Below the pieces are notes generated by a model that was not told where the DNA came from, did not search any database, and saw nothing but the letters and a program-made list of their open reading frames with translations. This document shows positions 9,641 through 21,190 of a DNA stretch of 64,000 nt, in pieces. A program made the translations under genes and the position numbers. Position 1 is the first letter of the stretch; each line of letters starts with the position of its first letter. Source of the stretch: Zerene cesonia (taxonomy: Eukaryota; Arthropoda; Insecta; Lepidoptera; Pieridae); assembly GCF_012273895.1 (NCBI RefSeq), contig NC_052127.1:1302001-1366000 (forward strand). Reading direction: 5' to 3'.

Positions 9641-9840
9641 ACTAGCTGCGCCCCGCGGTTTCACCCGCGTAAGTCTGTATTCCGTAGGAATATCGGGATA
9701 AAAAGCTTATGTGTTATTCCAGTTGTCCAGCTATCTACGTACCAAATTTCATTGCAGTCGGTTCAGTAGGTTTTGCGTGAAAGAGTAACAAACATATACA
9801 TTCATCCTCACAAACTTTCGCATTTATAATATTAGTAGGA
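9641..9840 (-). repeat. Helitron-like family A, full length
   Basis: ACTAGCTGCGCCCCGCGG with CCGCGGTTTCACCCGCG hairpin at the left, and TTATAATATTAGTAGGA at the right. Well preserved. Confidence 0.9.
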
Positions 9841-9859
9841 TACGATAGGATTAGGATAG

Positions 9860-10540
9860 CCATTATTACCCAATATCCTTACCTTTACTCTGTATAAGTG
9901 TAACTGAGACAATTTAGTTGATTCTGTCAATAAAGCATGTTTTTAAAACTAATTTTATCATGTTAACAAGTTCGTTTTACATCTCACATCAAAGAAAGAA
10001 TATATTATAAATTTGCAAAAATGTCGCGCCATATATTTTAGAGATGATGATATTTTAATTTCGAATAAAGTATAAATTTACTCTCACAAATTCAATTTAC
10101 GACAAAAAAAATTTACGATCCGCCAGGCGACGAGTTTTTGCCATAAATTTTTATCTCAAAAATAAAATATTGCCTTTTATTTTGCGTTTTAACGGCACTT
10201 ATTTCATTTATTATTTAATTTGAAAAACAATTTCTTAAAAAGGGTTTGTGTGATTTTATAAACAATTAATAAGTTTGTTGTAAATTATTTTATCTTTTAC
10301 ATAATTTATATAATACTAGCTTCACCCAGCGTATTCGTTTACGTGTACATATATTTACATAATAATTTACTTGTGAAAAAAATCTCACCAAAAATGGGTA
10401 AATATTTTTTGCGCGAATCATAAAATGATTATATAAATGTCTAGCACCATTGTGTGTGTGGTCAAAATTATATTTCATTAACTACCTACACTTTTATAAA
10501 ATATTAAGTATCAATTTAATTCTAATAACTATAACAAAAA
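9860..10540. other. Intergenic AT-rich filler
   Basis: No motif, no long ORF and no recognised repeat, apart from a weak Helitron-like start near 10315 (CTAGCTTCACCCAGCG). Confidence 0.4.
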
Positions 10541-10552
10541 ATACAGAACAAC

Positions 10553-10721
10553 CTACCAATTGTCAGACTAGAACAAATTTAATAGGACCACCTGCATGCA
10601 AGCTCTTTCAAATAAAAAAAAATCATGAAATTCGATTCTCCCAGTCGAAAGCTCTGAGGTAACAAACCCATTGAATTGATAACCTCCTGTTTTTGTAGAC
10701 GGTTGAAACTAAAATCGGCTT
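10553..10721 (-). repeat. Repeat I, cut by gap
   Basis: Reads TTGTCAGACTAGAACAAATT, TCATGAAATTCGATTCTCCC and CTGAGGTAACAAACCC, ending AGACGGTTGAAACT. This is the reverse of 51765-51965. The gap starts at its end. Confidence 0.6.
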
Positions 10722-11721
10722 NNNNNNNNNNNNNNNNNNNNNNNNNNNNNNNNNNNNNNNNNNNNNNNNNNNNNNNNNNNNNNNNNNNNNNNNNNNNNNN
10801 NNNNNNNNNNNNNNNNNNNNNNNNNNNNNNNNNNNNNNNNNNNNNNNNNNNNNNNNNNNNNNNNNNNNNNNNNNNNNNNNNNNNNNNNNNNNNNNNNNNN
10901 NNNNNNNNNNNNNNNNNNNNNNNNNNNNNNNNNNNNNNNNNNNNNNNNNNNNNNNNNNNNNNNNNNNNNNNNNNNNNNNNNNNNNNNNNNNNNNNNNNNN
11001 NNNNNNNNNNNNNNNNNNNNNNNNNNNNNNNNNNNNNNNNNNNNNNNNNNNNNNNNNNNNNNNNNNNNNNNNNNNNNNNNNNNNNNNNNNNNNNNNNNNN
11101 NNNNNNNNNNNNNNNNNNNNNNNNNNNNNNNNNNNNNNNNNNNNNNNNNNNNNNNNNNNNNNNNNNNNNNNNNNNNNNNNNNNNNNNNNNNNNNNNNNNN
11201 NNNNNNNNNNNNNNNNNNNNNNNNNNNNNNNNNNNNNNNNNNNNNNNNNNNNNNNNNNNNNNNNNNNNNNNNNNNNNNNNNNNNNNNNNNNNNNNNNNNN
11301 NNNNNNNNNNNNNNNNNNNNNNNNNNNNNNNNNNNNNNNNNNNNNNNNNNNNNNNNNNNNNNNNNNNNNNNNNNNNNNNNNNNNNNNNNNNNNNNNNNNN
11401 NNNNNNNNNNNNNNNNNNNNNNNNNNNNNNNNNNNNNNNNNNNNNNNNNNNNNNNNNNNNNNNNNNNNNNNNNNNNNNNNNNNNNNNNNNNNNNNNNNNN
11501 NNNNNNNNNNNNNNNNNNNNNNNNNNNNNNNNNNNNNNNNNNNNNNNNNNNNNNNNNNNNNNNNNNNNNNNNNNNNNNNNNNNNNNNNNNNNNNNNNNNN
11601 NNNNNNNNNNNNNNNNNNNNNNNNNNNNNNNNNNNNNNNNNNNNNNNNNNNNNNNNNNNNNNNNNNNNNNNNNNNNNNNNNNNNNNNNNNNNNNNNNNNN
11701 NNNNNNNNNNNNNNNNNNNNN
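10722..11721. other. Assembly gap, 1000 N
   Basis: Exactly 1000 N; ORFs spanning it are artefacts. The fixed size suggests a scaffolding placeholder, so the true length is unknown. Confidence 0.99.
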
Positions 11722-11806
11722 ATATATTTTTATCCACCATAACAGATTTAAATTTATTCAAAGAAAACAGCAACATTCTTAAGCTACCATTTTTTTATTT
11801 TAAACT

Positions 11807-11945
11807 AGCAAACTAGCTGGTGCTTCGCCTGATTGTAAGCGATCACCATGTTAAATGAAGATTTTCAGAGCTACCTCTGCCTCTAGAAAAGCAGTAGGAG
11901 ATAAAGAATGAGTTGGGAGGGCGAGGAAAAGATACCTGCTTCCGA
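11807..11945 (+). repeat. SINE-like H, 5' half
   Basis: CTGGTGCTTCGCCTGATTGTAAGCGATCACCAT then GAGTTGGGAGGGCGAGGAAAAG in the H order. The T-run and first 20 bases are replaced. Confidence 0.65.
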
Positions 11946-11957
11946 AGACAGAATATA

Positions 11958-12180
11958 TATAGATAGATAGATTGAACGTTTATTAAAAGAACACATTAAA
12001 TACACGACAATTACAAAATAAAACAATTAACAAACAAATAGGCAAAGAAAAATTAACACACAGAGGAAAAAATAGGACGGAGACAAATGTGCACTGTGTT
12101 CTTAAAAAGGGTCTTGGCTCAGTATGAATGTCGGAGTCAATGGGACCCTGACGCTGATATTCTGCCAACACCACTTGAGG
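11958..12180 (-). repeat. Possible LINE 3' region
   Basis: On the minus strand this ends in an A-rich untranslated-like tail (GTTCTTTTAATAAACG, then TCTATCTATCTA). Upstream is a 63-codon open stretch with a hydrophobic end. The layout recalls 3' ends of Jockey/CR1-type LINEs, but no diagnostic residue is present. Confidence 0.3.
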
Positions 12181-12409
12181 GTAGAAGCATAAGATACTAA
12201 AATAATTGAATAGAAGAACCTATACTATTGATAGTTACGGAACGGTGTGAGATGCAGTCGTAGCGGGAATCTCGCTTCGTGGAGCCAATTTTCAAGCCAT
12301 TTGCGGAGGTATTTAAATTCATTTTGAACATATTGCCTTCGATGAATACCTTTTAGATAAATTCTTCGGTTATTATTATAGGAACGAGACGAGGCGAGTT
12401 TTTTCAATT

Positions 12410-13180
12410 GTTTTTTTTGAGAATAAAATACATTGTTATTTGCATGTTTATGAATTTAGAGTCCATACGTACAGGATGTGTTTTTTTAGAAATAATAAAA
12501 AATAACAATAATGCTTTGAAGTACATAGTTTCGTTTTAAGCTAAGCGTACACACGGCGAATGAGATGAAATCGCGCAGTGACATTCCAGAGTCTATTAAA
12601 TTTTATCATTCAACGAATTTCGAATGAAACCCATGCATATTAAATCGTTTATATATCATAGCTATTTATATGATCATTGTAAGTTTACATCGGAATGAGA
12701 TATTTCACCTAAAGGCTATCTCTTAAAATCATTACTTATATTATAAACTATCGGTCCGCCTCGGCTTCGCCCGAGGAACGAACCACTTCTCTCCATATAT
12801 TATACATAAAGAAATCTTATTATAAATGTGTGTAAAACAGTACAGTAAGTTTATCATGCGGCCTTATCACTTAATAGTCATCTCTTCCAGTCAAGCGGAG
12901 TAAAAGGTAATCGGCGTTTAATATTAAAGTAGTATTAAGGTAGGTGGAAAAGACCTTTCTTGTGGCTTAACAAAAACGTTACAAAAATAAAGCGAACGGG
13001 TCGAGCCGTTCTCGAGTATTCCGCTTAGCAACACATTTGTTGATTCGTTTTATTGATGTGTGTTTCTTAGTTTGTTTGTCTTTCTCTCACATCGGAACAG
13101 AATGCTTGAATTGTATGTTTCTATGTATGGTGATATATAGGACGATAAACAACAAACTTAATCTAACCTCTTTACTGGCT
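12410..13180. other. Intergenic, mostly unexplained
   Basis: Includes a GC-leaning fragment CGGTCCGCCTCGGCTTCGCC near 12752, a Helitron-like hairpin remnant. The rest is unique AT-rich DNA. Confidence 0.35.
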
Positions 13181-13186
13181 TAACTA

Positions 13187-13345
13187 AAAAAAAAAAAATA
13201 AAAAATAAAGAATCATTTATTGAACAAATTATAAATCACATAGAACATGAAACCCAGACTCCTAATATAGCTTTCGCTGTGTTTCAGGAGTCTGTGTCTT
13301 CCCGATACAGTACATAATAGTTCAATTTAGACACAATAAAATGTA
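13187..13345 (-). repeat. Unclassified element with internal inverted repeat
   Basis: An A-rich run followed by AATCATTTATTGAAC; an inverted pair AGACTCCT (about 13256) and AGGAGTCT (about 13286) encloses 22 bases. It could be the 3' UTR of a minus-strand LINE. Confidence 0.25.
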
Positions 13346-13572
13346 ATTGCAGCTACATATATAACTGATTTTAAAGAATATTTTAATCGAAAGCCTATCT
13401 GGTCCTATTTCAATTTGGTCTAGTTGTAAAAATGCGAAGGTATTTTCCGTCAAAAATGATTAAATTCATTTATTTTATAATGAATCTCTTAACATAGCAC
13501 AGAAGGGATAGTTCCGAGCAAGCGCTAAATACTTCCGATCGCATATCTATATATATTCTATAATAGAAATGT

Positions 13573-13585
13573 CTCCAGAACTTTC
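13573..13585. promoter_or_regulatory. Weak heat-shock-element array
   Basis: CTCCAGAACTTTC reads as CTC-ca-GAA-ct-TTC: two perfect units and one with a mismatch. It is followed by CCCACGTCT, resembling the flank of the perfect array at 49831. Confidence 0.35.
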
Positions 13586-13819
13586 CCCACGTCTTATGAG
13601 AGATAAATTCATTATGGCGAGCTTGATGACATTTAGACAAATTGGATCTTAGGCAATTGGCTTCGAACACTGTTATTAATTGGATTATAATGGCTTAGGA
13701 GATTAGTCACCTTTATATGTGAGAAATTTGGACATACCTGGGTAAAGATGTAGTAGTTTACTGTTAAATAGAACTGCATATTACGATAGAGTTGTAGTAC
13801 AGAGTTTAAGATTTAACTA

Positions 13820-13934
13820 GCTGTTTCCTGCAGCTTGCCCACGTGGCCAAAATAATATTCGTGGTACACAATTTTATCCACTTTTTTTTGGACTGAGGAA
13901 TAGAATTTATCAAATTCTTTTCTTAGTGTATGCT
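13820..13934 (-). repeat. Helitron-like family L, left part
   Basis: Starts AACTAGCTGTTTCCTGCAGC; the repeat resumes at about 14106 with ATCTATCTGCATGCTAAATT, so a second element has split it. Confidence 0.45.
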
Positions 13935-14105
13935 TTTTTTTATGGCAGGGCAAGCAAAGGAGCAGGTGGGCGACCTGATGTTAAATGGTCACCACCGCCC
14001 ATAAACACTTGCAACACTAGAGGTGTTACAAGTGCTTTGCCGGCCTTTTAGGGACATTTACGCTCTTTTCTTGAAGGCCCCAATGTCGTGATTGTTCGGG
14101 AACAA
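13935..14105 (+). repeat. SINE-like H2 inserted in family L
   Basis: Reads TTTTTTTTATGGCAGGGCAAG, CACCACCGCCCATAAACACT, GGTGTTACAAGTGCTTTGCC. It shares the CCACCGCCCATAAAC part with H but has a different 3' half. It interrupts the L repeat. Confidence 0.55.
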
Positions 14106-14351
14106 TTACGTCATATCATCTATCTGCATGCTAAATTTCAGCCCGATCCGTGCAGTAGTTTGGGCTGTGCGTTGATAGACCACTATGTCAGTTAAACCTT
14201 TGAGTAATACATTTACATAAATGGTTTTAATTCGCTAACTCCATTGAATATCATCAGGATTCAGGGTCATGAACCAATAGTCCGGTCAATTTAGACATTC
14301 GAAGTTACATAAAGTCCCAACAAGCTGAATTTCTGTGAAGTTGTTTAAAAC

Positions 14352-15351
14352 NNNNNNNNNNNNNNNNNNNNNNNNNNNNNNNNNNNNNNNNNNNNNNNNN
14401 NNNNNNNNNNNNNNNNNNNNNNNNNNNNNNNNNNNNNNNNNNNNNNNNNNNNNNNNNNNNNNNNNNNNNNNNNNNNNNNNNNNNNNNNNNNNNNNNNNNN
14501 NNNNNNNNNNNNNNNNNNNNNNNNNNNNNNNNNNNNNNNNNNNNNNNNNNNNNNNNNNNNNNNNNNNNNNNNNNNNNNNNNNNNNNNNNNNNNNNNNNNN
14601 NNNNNNNNNNNNNNNNNNNNNNNNNNNNNNNNNNNNNNNNNNNNNNNNNNNNNNNNNNNNNNNNNNNNNNNNNNNNNNNNNNNNNNNNNNNNNNNNNNNN
14701 NNNNNNNNNNNNNNNNNNNNNNNNNNNNNNNNNNNNNNNNNNNNNNNNNNNNNNNNNNNNNNNNNNNNNNNNNNNNNNNNNNNNNNNNNNNNNNNNNNNN
14801 NNNNNNNNNNNNNNNNNNNNNNNNNNNNNNNNNNNNNNNNNNNNNNNNNNNNNNNNNNNNNNNNNNNNNNNNNNNNNNNNNNNNNNNNNNNNNNNNNNNN
14901 NNNNNNNNNNNNNNNNNNNNNNNNNNNNNNNNNNNNNNNNNNNNNNNNNNNNNNNNNNNNNNNNNNNNNNNNNNNNNNNNNNNNNNNNNNNNNNNNNNNN
15001 NNNNNNNNNNNNNNNNNNNNNNNNNNNNNNNNNNNNNNNNNNNNNNNNNNNNNNNNNNNNNNNNNNNNNNNNNNNNNNNNNNNNNNNNNNNNNNNNNNNN
15101 NNNNNNNNNNNNNNNNNNNNNNNNNNNNNNNNNNNNNNNNNNNNNNNNNNNNNNNNNNNNNNNNNNNNNNNNNNNNNNNNNNNNNNNNNNNNNNNNNNNN
15201 NNNNNNNNNNNNNNNNNNNNNNNNNNNNNNNNNNNNNNNNNNNNNNNNNNNNNNNNNNNNNNNNNNNNNNNNNNNNNNNNNNNNNNNNNNNNNNNNNNNN
15301 NNNNNNNNNNNNNNNNNNNNNNNNNNNNNNNNNNNNNNNNNNNNNNNNNNN
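14352..15351. other. Assembly gap, 1000 N
   Basis: Exactly 1000 N; an H repeat 3' end begins at the right edge. Confidence 0.99.
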
Positions 15352-15432
15352 TTTCTGTGGGGGTGTGGTACTTCCCCAGTGCGAGCTGGCCCAATTCGTG
15401 CCGAAGCGTGCTCGACTCCCACAATAAAAATG
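15352..15432 (+). repeat. SINE-like H, 3' end
   Basis: TTTCTGTGGGGGTGTGGTAC to CTCGACTCCCACAATAAAAA, nearly identical to the end of the full-length copy at 59571-59910. The rest is probably inside the gap. Confidence 0.85.
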
Positions 15433-16045
15433 GAATGGAATTAAAGTCGGTTATATACGGGTGAAGCTTATAAAAGCTTGTTTTGTAAATTATTTACTAA
15501 ACGGACTTTTAAAAAATTTGTATACGGCAGCCCTATTGTAACATCAAGTCTCAACTATCTAGTGTAAAATAAAAGAAGAAATTAAACAAAACAAAGCGTT
15601 ACCTACTAAGCACAAACAAAAAAAAACAATAATGCAAAAGAGTGAAAAAAAAAATTAAAAAGAAAAGTCAATCAATTAACGGTGCGAGCGGCGCCCAGCC
15701 AATGTCTAGCCACAAAAAGGTTCTAATCTGAATAAATTATAGCGCAGCTCATCTGTCGTTTTGGTTCCAATGAAATTCAATTATAAAATTGAATTTCCCA
15801 CAAGACTCGAACATCACCATTTGATGGATTATTTCTCGGGATGTTTGATAAAAAGTGTACGTCAAAGGACTTGAAATTCGACGTAATAGATGTTTAATGG
15901 ACGCGAAAAACGAAATTATCTCTATCAATTATATTTTTGGTCAAACTAATTATGAGACCTTCATTTTCGTATTTCGTTAGTAATTAAAAATGGGCTTTGA
16001 TTCAAACGCTTTGCATAACCGTCTTAATTTATGTTAATATTTGTT

Positions 16046-16262
16046 TGTATTGACGAAGTTTTTTTTATGCCATCATCGGCAATGGAGCTGGTGGATCGTC
16101 TGTATGTAAGCGCTACCACCGCCGATGAACATTTGGAGAGGCTCAAGGTCAATTGCGGACCTTACGCTTCTAAAATGGATTGCCGACTTCAAATTGGAAA
16201 GGGATTAAGAAATGATTGACAAGAGGCATAAAGGAAAGAACTGGGTAGGGTAGGGAAAAGGA
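16046..16262 (+). repeat. SINE-like H, 5' two thirds, diverged
   Basis: TTTTTTTTATGCCATCATCGG, GGAGCTGGTGGATCGTCTG, then the GGGAAAAGGATATGG part. A 62-codon open stretch here is only the repeat. Confidence 0.6.
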
Positions 16263-16427
16263 TATGGACCACGAATTAAAATTCAAGTTGCACGTTTTAG
16301 ACATATATAATTGAGTGAATTGATTATCTAATACAGTACTATATTATGAGTGGCATTAATAATGCATATTTGTTAGCAAATAGTAATCCTAAATTACATT
16401 TAAATAATTAAGCTCTAGACGTTTAAG

Positions 16428-16600
16428 ACGAGATTTCCTCCCGCGGTTTCGTCCGCATGGTCGCCAGAAATTTGCTTAGAAATGAGATATTTCACAGCAG
16501 TAAAAAGTAGCCTATATCACTGTCTAGTCTCTGAACTATCCCTAGACATAAAACTCATGACATAAAATCCTCAATTGTGTCGTGAAAGTAGCAAGATACA
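16428..16600 (-). repeat. Helitron-like family L, diverged
   Basis: Hairpin remnant CCCGCGGTTTCGTCCGC at the left, then GCCTATATCACTGTCTAGTC and CTGAACTATCCCTAGACAT. The right edge is vague. Confidence 0.4.
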
Positions 16601-16657
16601 CTTTCGTATTAATAATATGAATTCCACACTAGATTTAAATGAGTTCTTATTACTATT

Positions 16658-16859
16658 AACTAGCTGCGCCTCGCGGTTTCGCCAGCGTAAGTCCGCATCC
16701 CATAGGAATATCGGGATAAAAGTTGCCCATATATTATTTCAGTTGGCCAGCTATCTACATACCAAATTTCATTGCAATCGGTTCAATACTTTTTGCGTGA
16801 AAGAGCAACAAACACACACACATTCTTACAAACTTTCGCATTTATAATATTAGTAGGAT
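16658..16859 (-). repeat. Helitron-like family A, full length
   Basis: AACTAGCTGCGCCTCGCGG to TTATAATATTAGTAGGAT. Confidence 0.88.
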
Positions 16860-16890
16860 AGTGATGTGAACTTATTACATCATGTGAACT

Positions 16891-17890
16891 NNNNNNNNNN
16901 NNNNNNNNNNNNNNNNNNNNNNNNNNNNNNNNNNNNNNNNNNNNNNNNNNNNNNNNNNNNNNNNNNNNNNNNNNNNNNNNNNNNNNNNNNNNNNNNNNNN
17001 NNNNNNNNNNNNNNNNNNNNNNNNNNNNNNNNNNNNNNNNNNNNNNNNNNNNNNNNNNNNNNNNNNNNNNNNNNNNNNNNNNNNNNNNNNNNNNNNNNNN
17101 NNNNNNNNNNNNNNNNNNNNNNNNNNNNNNNNNNNNNNNNNNNNNNNNNNNNNNNNNNNNNNNNNNNNNNNNNNNNNNNNNNNNNNNNNNNNNNNNNNNN
17201 NNNNNNNNNNNNNNNNNNNNNNNNNNNNNNNNNNNNNNNNNNNNNNNNNNNNNNNNNNNNNNNNNNNNNNNNNNNNNNNNNNNNNNNNNNNNNNNNNNNN
17301 NNNNNNNNNNNNNNNNNNNNNNNNNNNNNNNNNNNNNNNNNNNNNNNNNNNNNNNNNNNNNNNNNNNNNNNNNNNNNNNNNNNNNNNNNNNNNNNNNNNN
17401 NNNNNNNNNNNNNNNNNNNNNNNNNNNNNNNNNNNNNNNNNNNNNNNNNNNNNNNNNNNNNNNNNNNNNNNNNNNNNNNNNNNNNNNNNNNNNNNNNNNN
17501 NNNNNNNNNNNNNNNNNNNNNNNNNNNNNNNNNNNNNNNNNNNNNNNNNNNNNNNNNNNNNNNNNNNNNNNNNNNNNNNNNNNNNNNNNNNNNNNNNNNN
17601 NNNNNNNNNNNNNNNNNNNNNNNNNNNNNNNNNNNNNNNNNNNNNNNNNNNNNNNNNNNNNNNNNNNNNNNNNNNNNNNNNNNNNNNNNNNNNNNNNNNN
17701 NNNNNNNNNNNNNNNNNNNNNNNNNNNNNNNNNNNNNNNNNNNNNNNNNNNNNNNNNNNNNNNNNNNNNNNNNNNNNNNNNNNNNNNNNNNNNNNNNNNN
17801 NNNNNNNNNNNNNNNNNNNNNNNNNNNNNNNNNNNNNNNNNNNNNNNNNNNNNNNNNNNNNNNNNNNNNNNNNNNNNNNNNNNNNNNNNN
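16891..17890. other. Assembly gap, 1000 N
   Basis: Exactly 1000 N; an H repeat lies at its right edge. Confidence 0.99.
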
Positions 17891-17970
17891 AATGTTTATG
17901 GGCGGTGGTGATCGCTTACCATCAGGCGAACCACCAGCTCAGCTGCCTGCTATGACATAAAAAAAAAATA
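17891..17970 (-). repeat. SINE-like H, 5' end
   Basis: GGGCGGTGGTGATCGCTTAC and CACCAGCTCAGCTGCCTGC then ATGACATAAAAAAAAA: the first 75 bases of H in reverse. Confidence 0.85.
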
Positions 17971-18125
17971 CAAAAATGTGTAGAATGAAGCCCGCAAAGA
18001 ATGAGACAGAAATATACATACTATTTTATATTTTATACACATTCATCTGATTCTTTTGTCGATTTACTGAAGTTTCACTTCTATCGTGTGTGAATCGCAC
18101 ACACACCTTTTTTATTTTGTATGGA
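17971..18125 (+). repeat. Repeat T
   Basis: ATGTGTAGAATGAAGCCCGC ... TCGATTTACTGAAGTTTCAC ... the palindrome GTGTGAATCGCACAC. A second copy lies reversed at 32838-32975. Confidence 0.7.
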
Positions 18126-18247
18126 AGTCTGGAAGAGATCGCTACCTAGCGATAAGACCACCATTTGTGCACATTCTCTCTTTTTTCTATGTTTTATGTA
18201 AATTTTGTGTGCAATAAAATATGATCTAACTGCCTATCTATAGGCCA

Positions 18248-18347
18248 CACGCTGCTATTTCACGCCACTCGACTGTGGGGGCTAGTATTATTCTACTATT
18301 CCGCGGTACGAGCTGGCTTAATTGTAACTAAAGCATGCTCGACTTAG
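18248..18347 (+). repeat. SINE-like H, 3' end, diverged
   Basis: CTGCTATTTCACGCCACTCG, GGTACGAGCTGGCTTAATTG, AAGCATGCTCGACTTA. Confidence 0.6.
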
Positions 18348-18396
18348 ACGTTGAAATAATTATATTAAATGTTTTAAATTAATAATCTACACTTAC

Positions 18397-18550
18397 TTAT
18401 ATTATAAAGCAGAAGAGTTTGTTTGTTTGAACGCACTAATCTCAGGAACAACATTTCCGATTTGAAAAATTATTGCAGTGTTAAATAGCCCATTTATTGA
18501 GGAAGGCTATATGCTGTATATGTACAACGGGCGAAGCCGGGGCGGCTATT
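18397..18550 (+). repeat. Helitron-like family D
   Basis: TTATATTATAAAGCAGAAGAG to GCGAAGCCGGGGCGGCTATT. The last bases have decayed from CTAGT to CTATT. Confidence 0.75.
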
Positions 18551-18585
18551 TATACATAATTAAACAATCAATTTAGGTTTACACT

Positions 18586-18752
18586 ACTATTATAGAGAGG
18601 ATACTTTTGTATTTTTTTATGTTTGTAACATTTTCACGCAAAAATTGCTGGACCCATTTAAAAAATTATTACACCAGTAGCAAACTACGTCTTCACTGAA
18701 AGTCCTAAGCTATATATTATGTACTATAGGTGAAGCCGGGTAAAAAACTAGT
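18586..18752 (+). repeat. Helitron-like family E
   Basis: Ends GGTGAAGCCGGGTAAAAAACTAGT; the middle AAAAAATTATTACACCAGTAG corresponds to 676-790. Confidence 0.55.
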
Positions 18753-19117
18753 TACTTATAAGTTACTGATTCATATTTTTATTGTTTAATATATTACGAT
18801 TTAACCAATTATCTTCAATTTCTAATATTTGTAACGACATTCTAAGGTCAATAAACTGCTATATGAAGGTTTTATTAATGCGAATCCCAGAGCCTTAACT
18901 CCTTGTTAACTTGGTATGTAAAATTACGAATTCTTAAGAAACTACATTTTCTTAGGACGTAAGTAACTTAGAAGATGGAGTTTAGTTCGAGAAGAATTTC
19001 TCTTTCTAGATTATGCTGATTGACTGGCAATTTGAAATAAGTTAGTCCTAATGCGTAAAGGTTTCAGAAAAGATTTTTGACCCTTTTATGAAACTTTTTA
19101 AATTTAGTACTAGCGTA

Positions 19118-19320
19118 GTCGAAAGAAACATACAGTCCCGGAGTTTTCCCGCATAGTTCTCCGAGTCCCCATAGAAATAAAACTATGTTAAGCTCTTTCT
19201 CGGATCACAAACTATCTTCCTATTAAATACCATTCAAATAGGTTCATCGGTTTAGGAGTGTAGAAGAGACAGATAGGCAAACGTATACAGGTAGTTTCCC
19301 ATTTATAATGTAAGTAGAGA
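19118..19320 (-). repeat. Helitron-like family L, diverged
   Basis: GTTTTCCCGCATAGTTCTCC, CTCTTTCTCGGATCACAAAC, TCATCGGTTTAGGAGTGTAG. The plan resembles other members, but ends are lost. Confidence 0.35.
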
Positions 19321-19324
19321 TTAA

Positions 19325-19990
19325 ATATAAATTAGTGAACGAAAATATATATGATTCAGCTATTAAAACAGTATGTTAGAATATTAATTTTGTTCAAGTT
19401 AATTACGCTGGCCGTGATTTTTGCTATTAGAATTGAACAGGAGAAAAAAATTCTTGTATACTGCTTATTTTACTCTAAGCCTTTACAAAAAAATTATAAT
19501 GATAAAATAATGATTCTAATGTAGAATTTTTCAAATCATTACGTACCAGTTTCGTCATGAGGTTTTTCTTTCACCGATCGCAGTATGGAGTCATGTCATG
19601 GTCATGGAATTGAATGAAAATTAAAAACTAATAAAATCAATAATTTCTAGTTAATTATTTCATTCAATTTAACTGCGTAACCAGTAAAAAAGAATTTTCC
19701 CTGATGTTAGCATAAATAAATAACAGCAATGCCACGTTTCATGCATTGCGTGTTCAACTTTTATGAATACGCAATGAAACAAACGTAAGAATGTAAATAA
19801 TTACATGACATGTATGAAAATATGACTGTAAAATTACGTCATCATACACCGTGAAATGTAAGTTTTGTTGGTCTACAATGTATACCCTGCTTCTCAAGGC
19901 GGTTATTAGAAAGAAAGAAAAAATTAAATTTATTGTTTTTTGACACGAAAACAGCACATGAACGGTAAGTTAAAACAATATTTAACAAAA
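19325..19990. other. Intergenic, no recognised element
   Basis: AT-rich unique sequence. Short ORFs on both strands show no protein-like pattern. Confidence 0.4.
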
Positions 19991-19996
19991 TCTTCC

Positions 19997-20155
19997 AACT
20001 AATATTATAAATGAGAAAGTTTGTTAGGGTGTGTGTATGTTTGTTACTCTTTCACGCAAAAGCTACTTTATCATTAGCAATCTTTATCATTTTTTTAGCG
20101 ATATTCCTATGGGATACAGACATACGCGGATGAAACTGCGGGGCGCAGGTAATAT
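19997..20155 (+). repeat. Helitron-like family A, middle deleted
   Basis: 5' part CCAACTAATATTATAAATGAG to TTTCACGCAAAAGCTAC, then about 30 unrelated bases, then ATATTCCTATGGGATACAG to GCGGGGCGCAGGTAAT. Confidence 0.75.
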
Positions 20156-20309
20156 AATATATTTTTGTGATATAATATCTTCTACGGAAATAAACTTTAT
20201 ATTGGTTGAAGAGTTTTCAAGCTTAAGCATTACAGATATAAAAAATGTAAATAAAAACGTTTTGGAAGTCCCGTAAAATACAATTTTACCTTTATGAAGA
20301 AACAAATAA

Positions 20310-20780
20310 GCATCTCTTTAAAATCTTTAAAATTGTTGTTAGACTACAGTGTCGAATTAATATTAACTAAATTACCGAAAGAGACAGAAATAACATTGGA
20401 AATGCCCTCCTACACAAGAGATTAGATTTTCGTTAGCAATAAAACAGTTTATGGAAAACTTTTAATGCACTTAAGTTGACAAGTGAGTAGTTTATAAAAA
20501 CTTCACTTTAAACTTAAACGAATGTAGTTTTAATCGGATGTATAACAAGATAATTTAAAAACTAACATGAAAAGAATGGGATTTTTAAACATACATAAAA
20601 CTCCTTTAGACTCTATTTTAGTCCTCTTTAAATTGACAGCTTTAATAAGCATTTTATTAATCTTAATTTACCTTTAATGTTGAATGAAAAATTATCTATA
20701 ATAAAAGAAATAATATAAATAGAGATAAAATATCTATATTATAATTTAAGATCTTAAAGAATATCAAGAAACGTATTTAT
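20310..20780. other. Intergenic AT-rich filler
   Basis: No recognised repeat, exon or RNA signal. Confidence 0.4.
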
Positions 20781-20789
20781 TTCCTTAAC

Positions 20790-21010
20790 AAAACATTTCC
20801 AGTCTCGGAACTTTGACTTCCCCAAGTCGAATACTAAAACCTGATGTCAGATTGTTAGATCAGAGAGCTGCGAGGTTCACTATAATTGCAGACCCTTGTC
20901 ATACGTCAAACTGTGACCACCCTACAGTACGAGGTTCGGTTGGCGCCCAATGAGACCTTAGACTTTAGAGTTACCTTCATCCTGGTATGATGGTCGCGTG
21001 ACCTTTTGAC
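20790..21010. other. GC-richer unexplained patch
   Basis: A block with more G and C than its surroundings, containing TACGAGGTTCGGTTGGCGCC and GGTATGATGGTCGCGTGACC. It matches none of the repeat families here and has no long ORF. It could be a relic of an otherwise absent transposon. Confidence 0.3.
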
Positions 21011-21029
21011 AGATTTATGATATACTACG

Positions 21030-21190
21030 TTTATGTTTGTTACTCTTTCACGCAAAAACTGCTAGACCGATTGTAATGAAATTTGGTACGTAGATAGCTG
21101 GATAACTGGAATAACAAATAGGCAAATTTTTATCTCGAAATTCCTTCGGGATACGAAGTTACGTGGGTAAAAGCGCGGGGCGCAGCTAGT
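21030..21190 (+). repeat. Helitron-like family A, 5'-truncated
   Basis: Starts at TATGTTTGTTACTCTTTCACG and ends GGGGCGCAGCTAGT. The hairpin has decayed to CGTGGGTAAAAGCGCG. Confidence 0.82.

Noticed and set aside
10676..11782. ORFs of about 350-380 codons across the N gaps (also at 14286-15444, 16866-17960, 23887-25034, 31540-32735, 41721-42764)
   Set aside because: Their length comes from N runs; only a few real codons lie at each end.
12225..12407. 60-codon minus-strand ORF as a host exon
   Set aside because: No splice sites in frame and no recognisable family; may be LINE-derived but unsupported.
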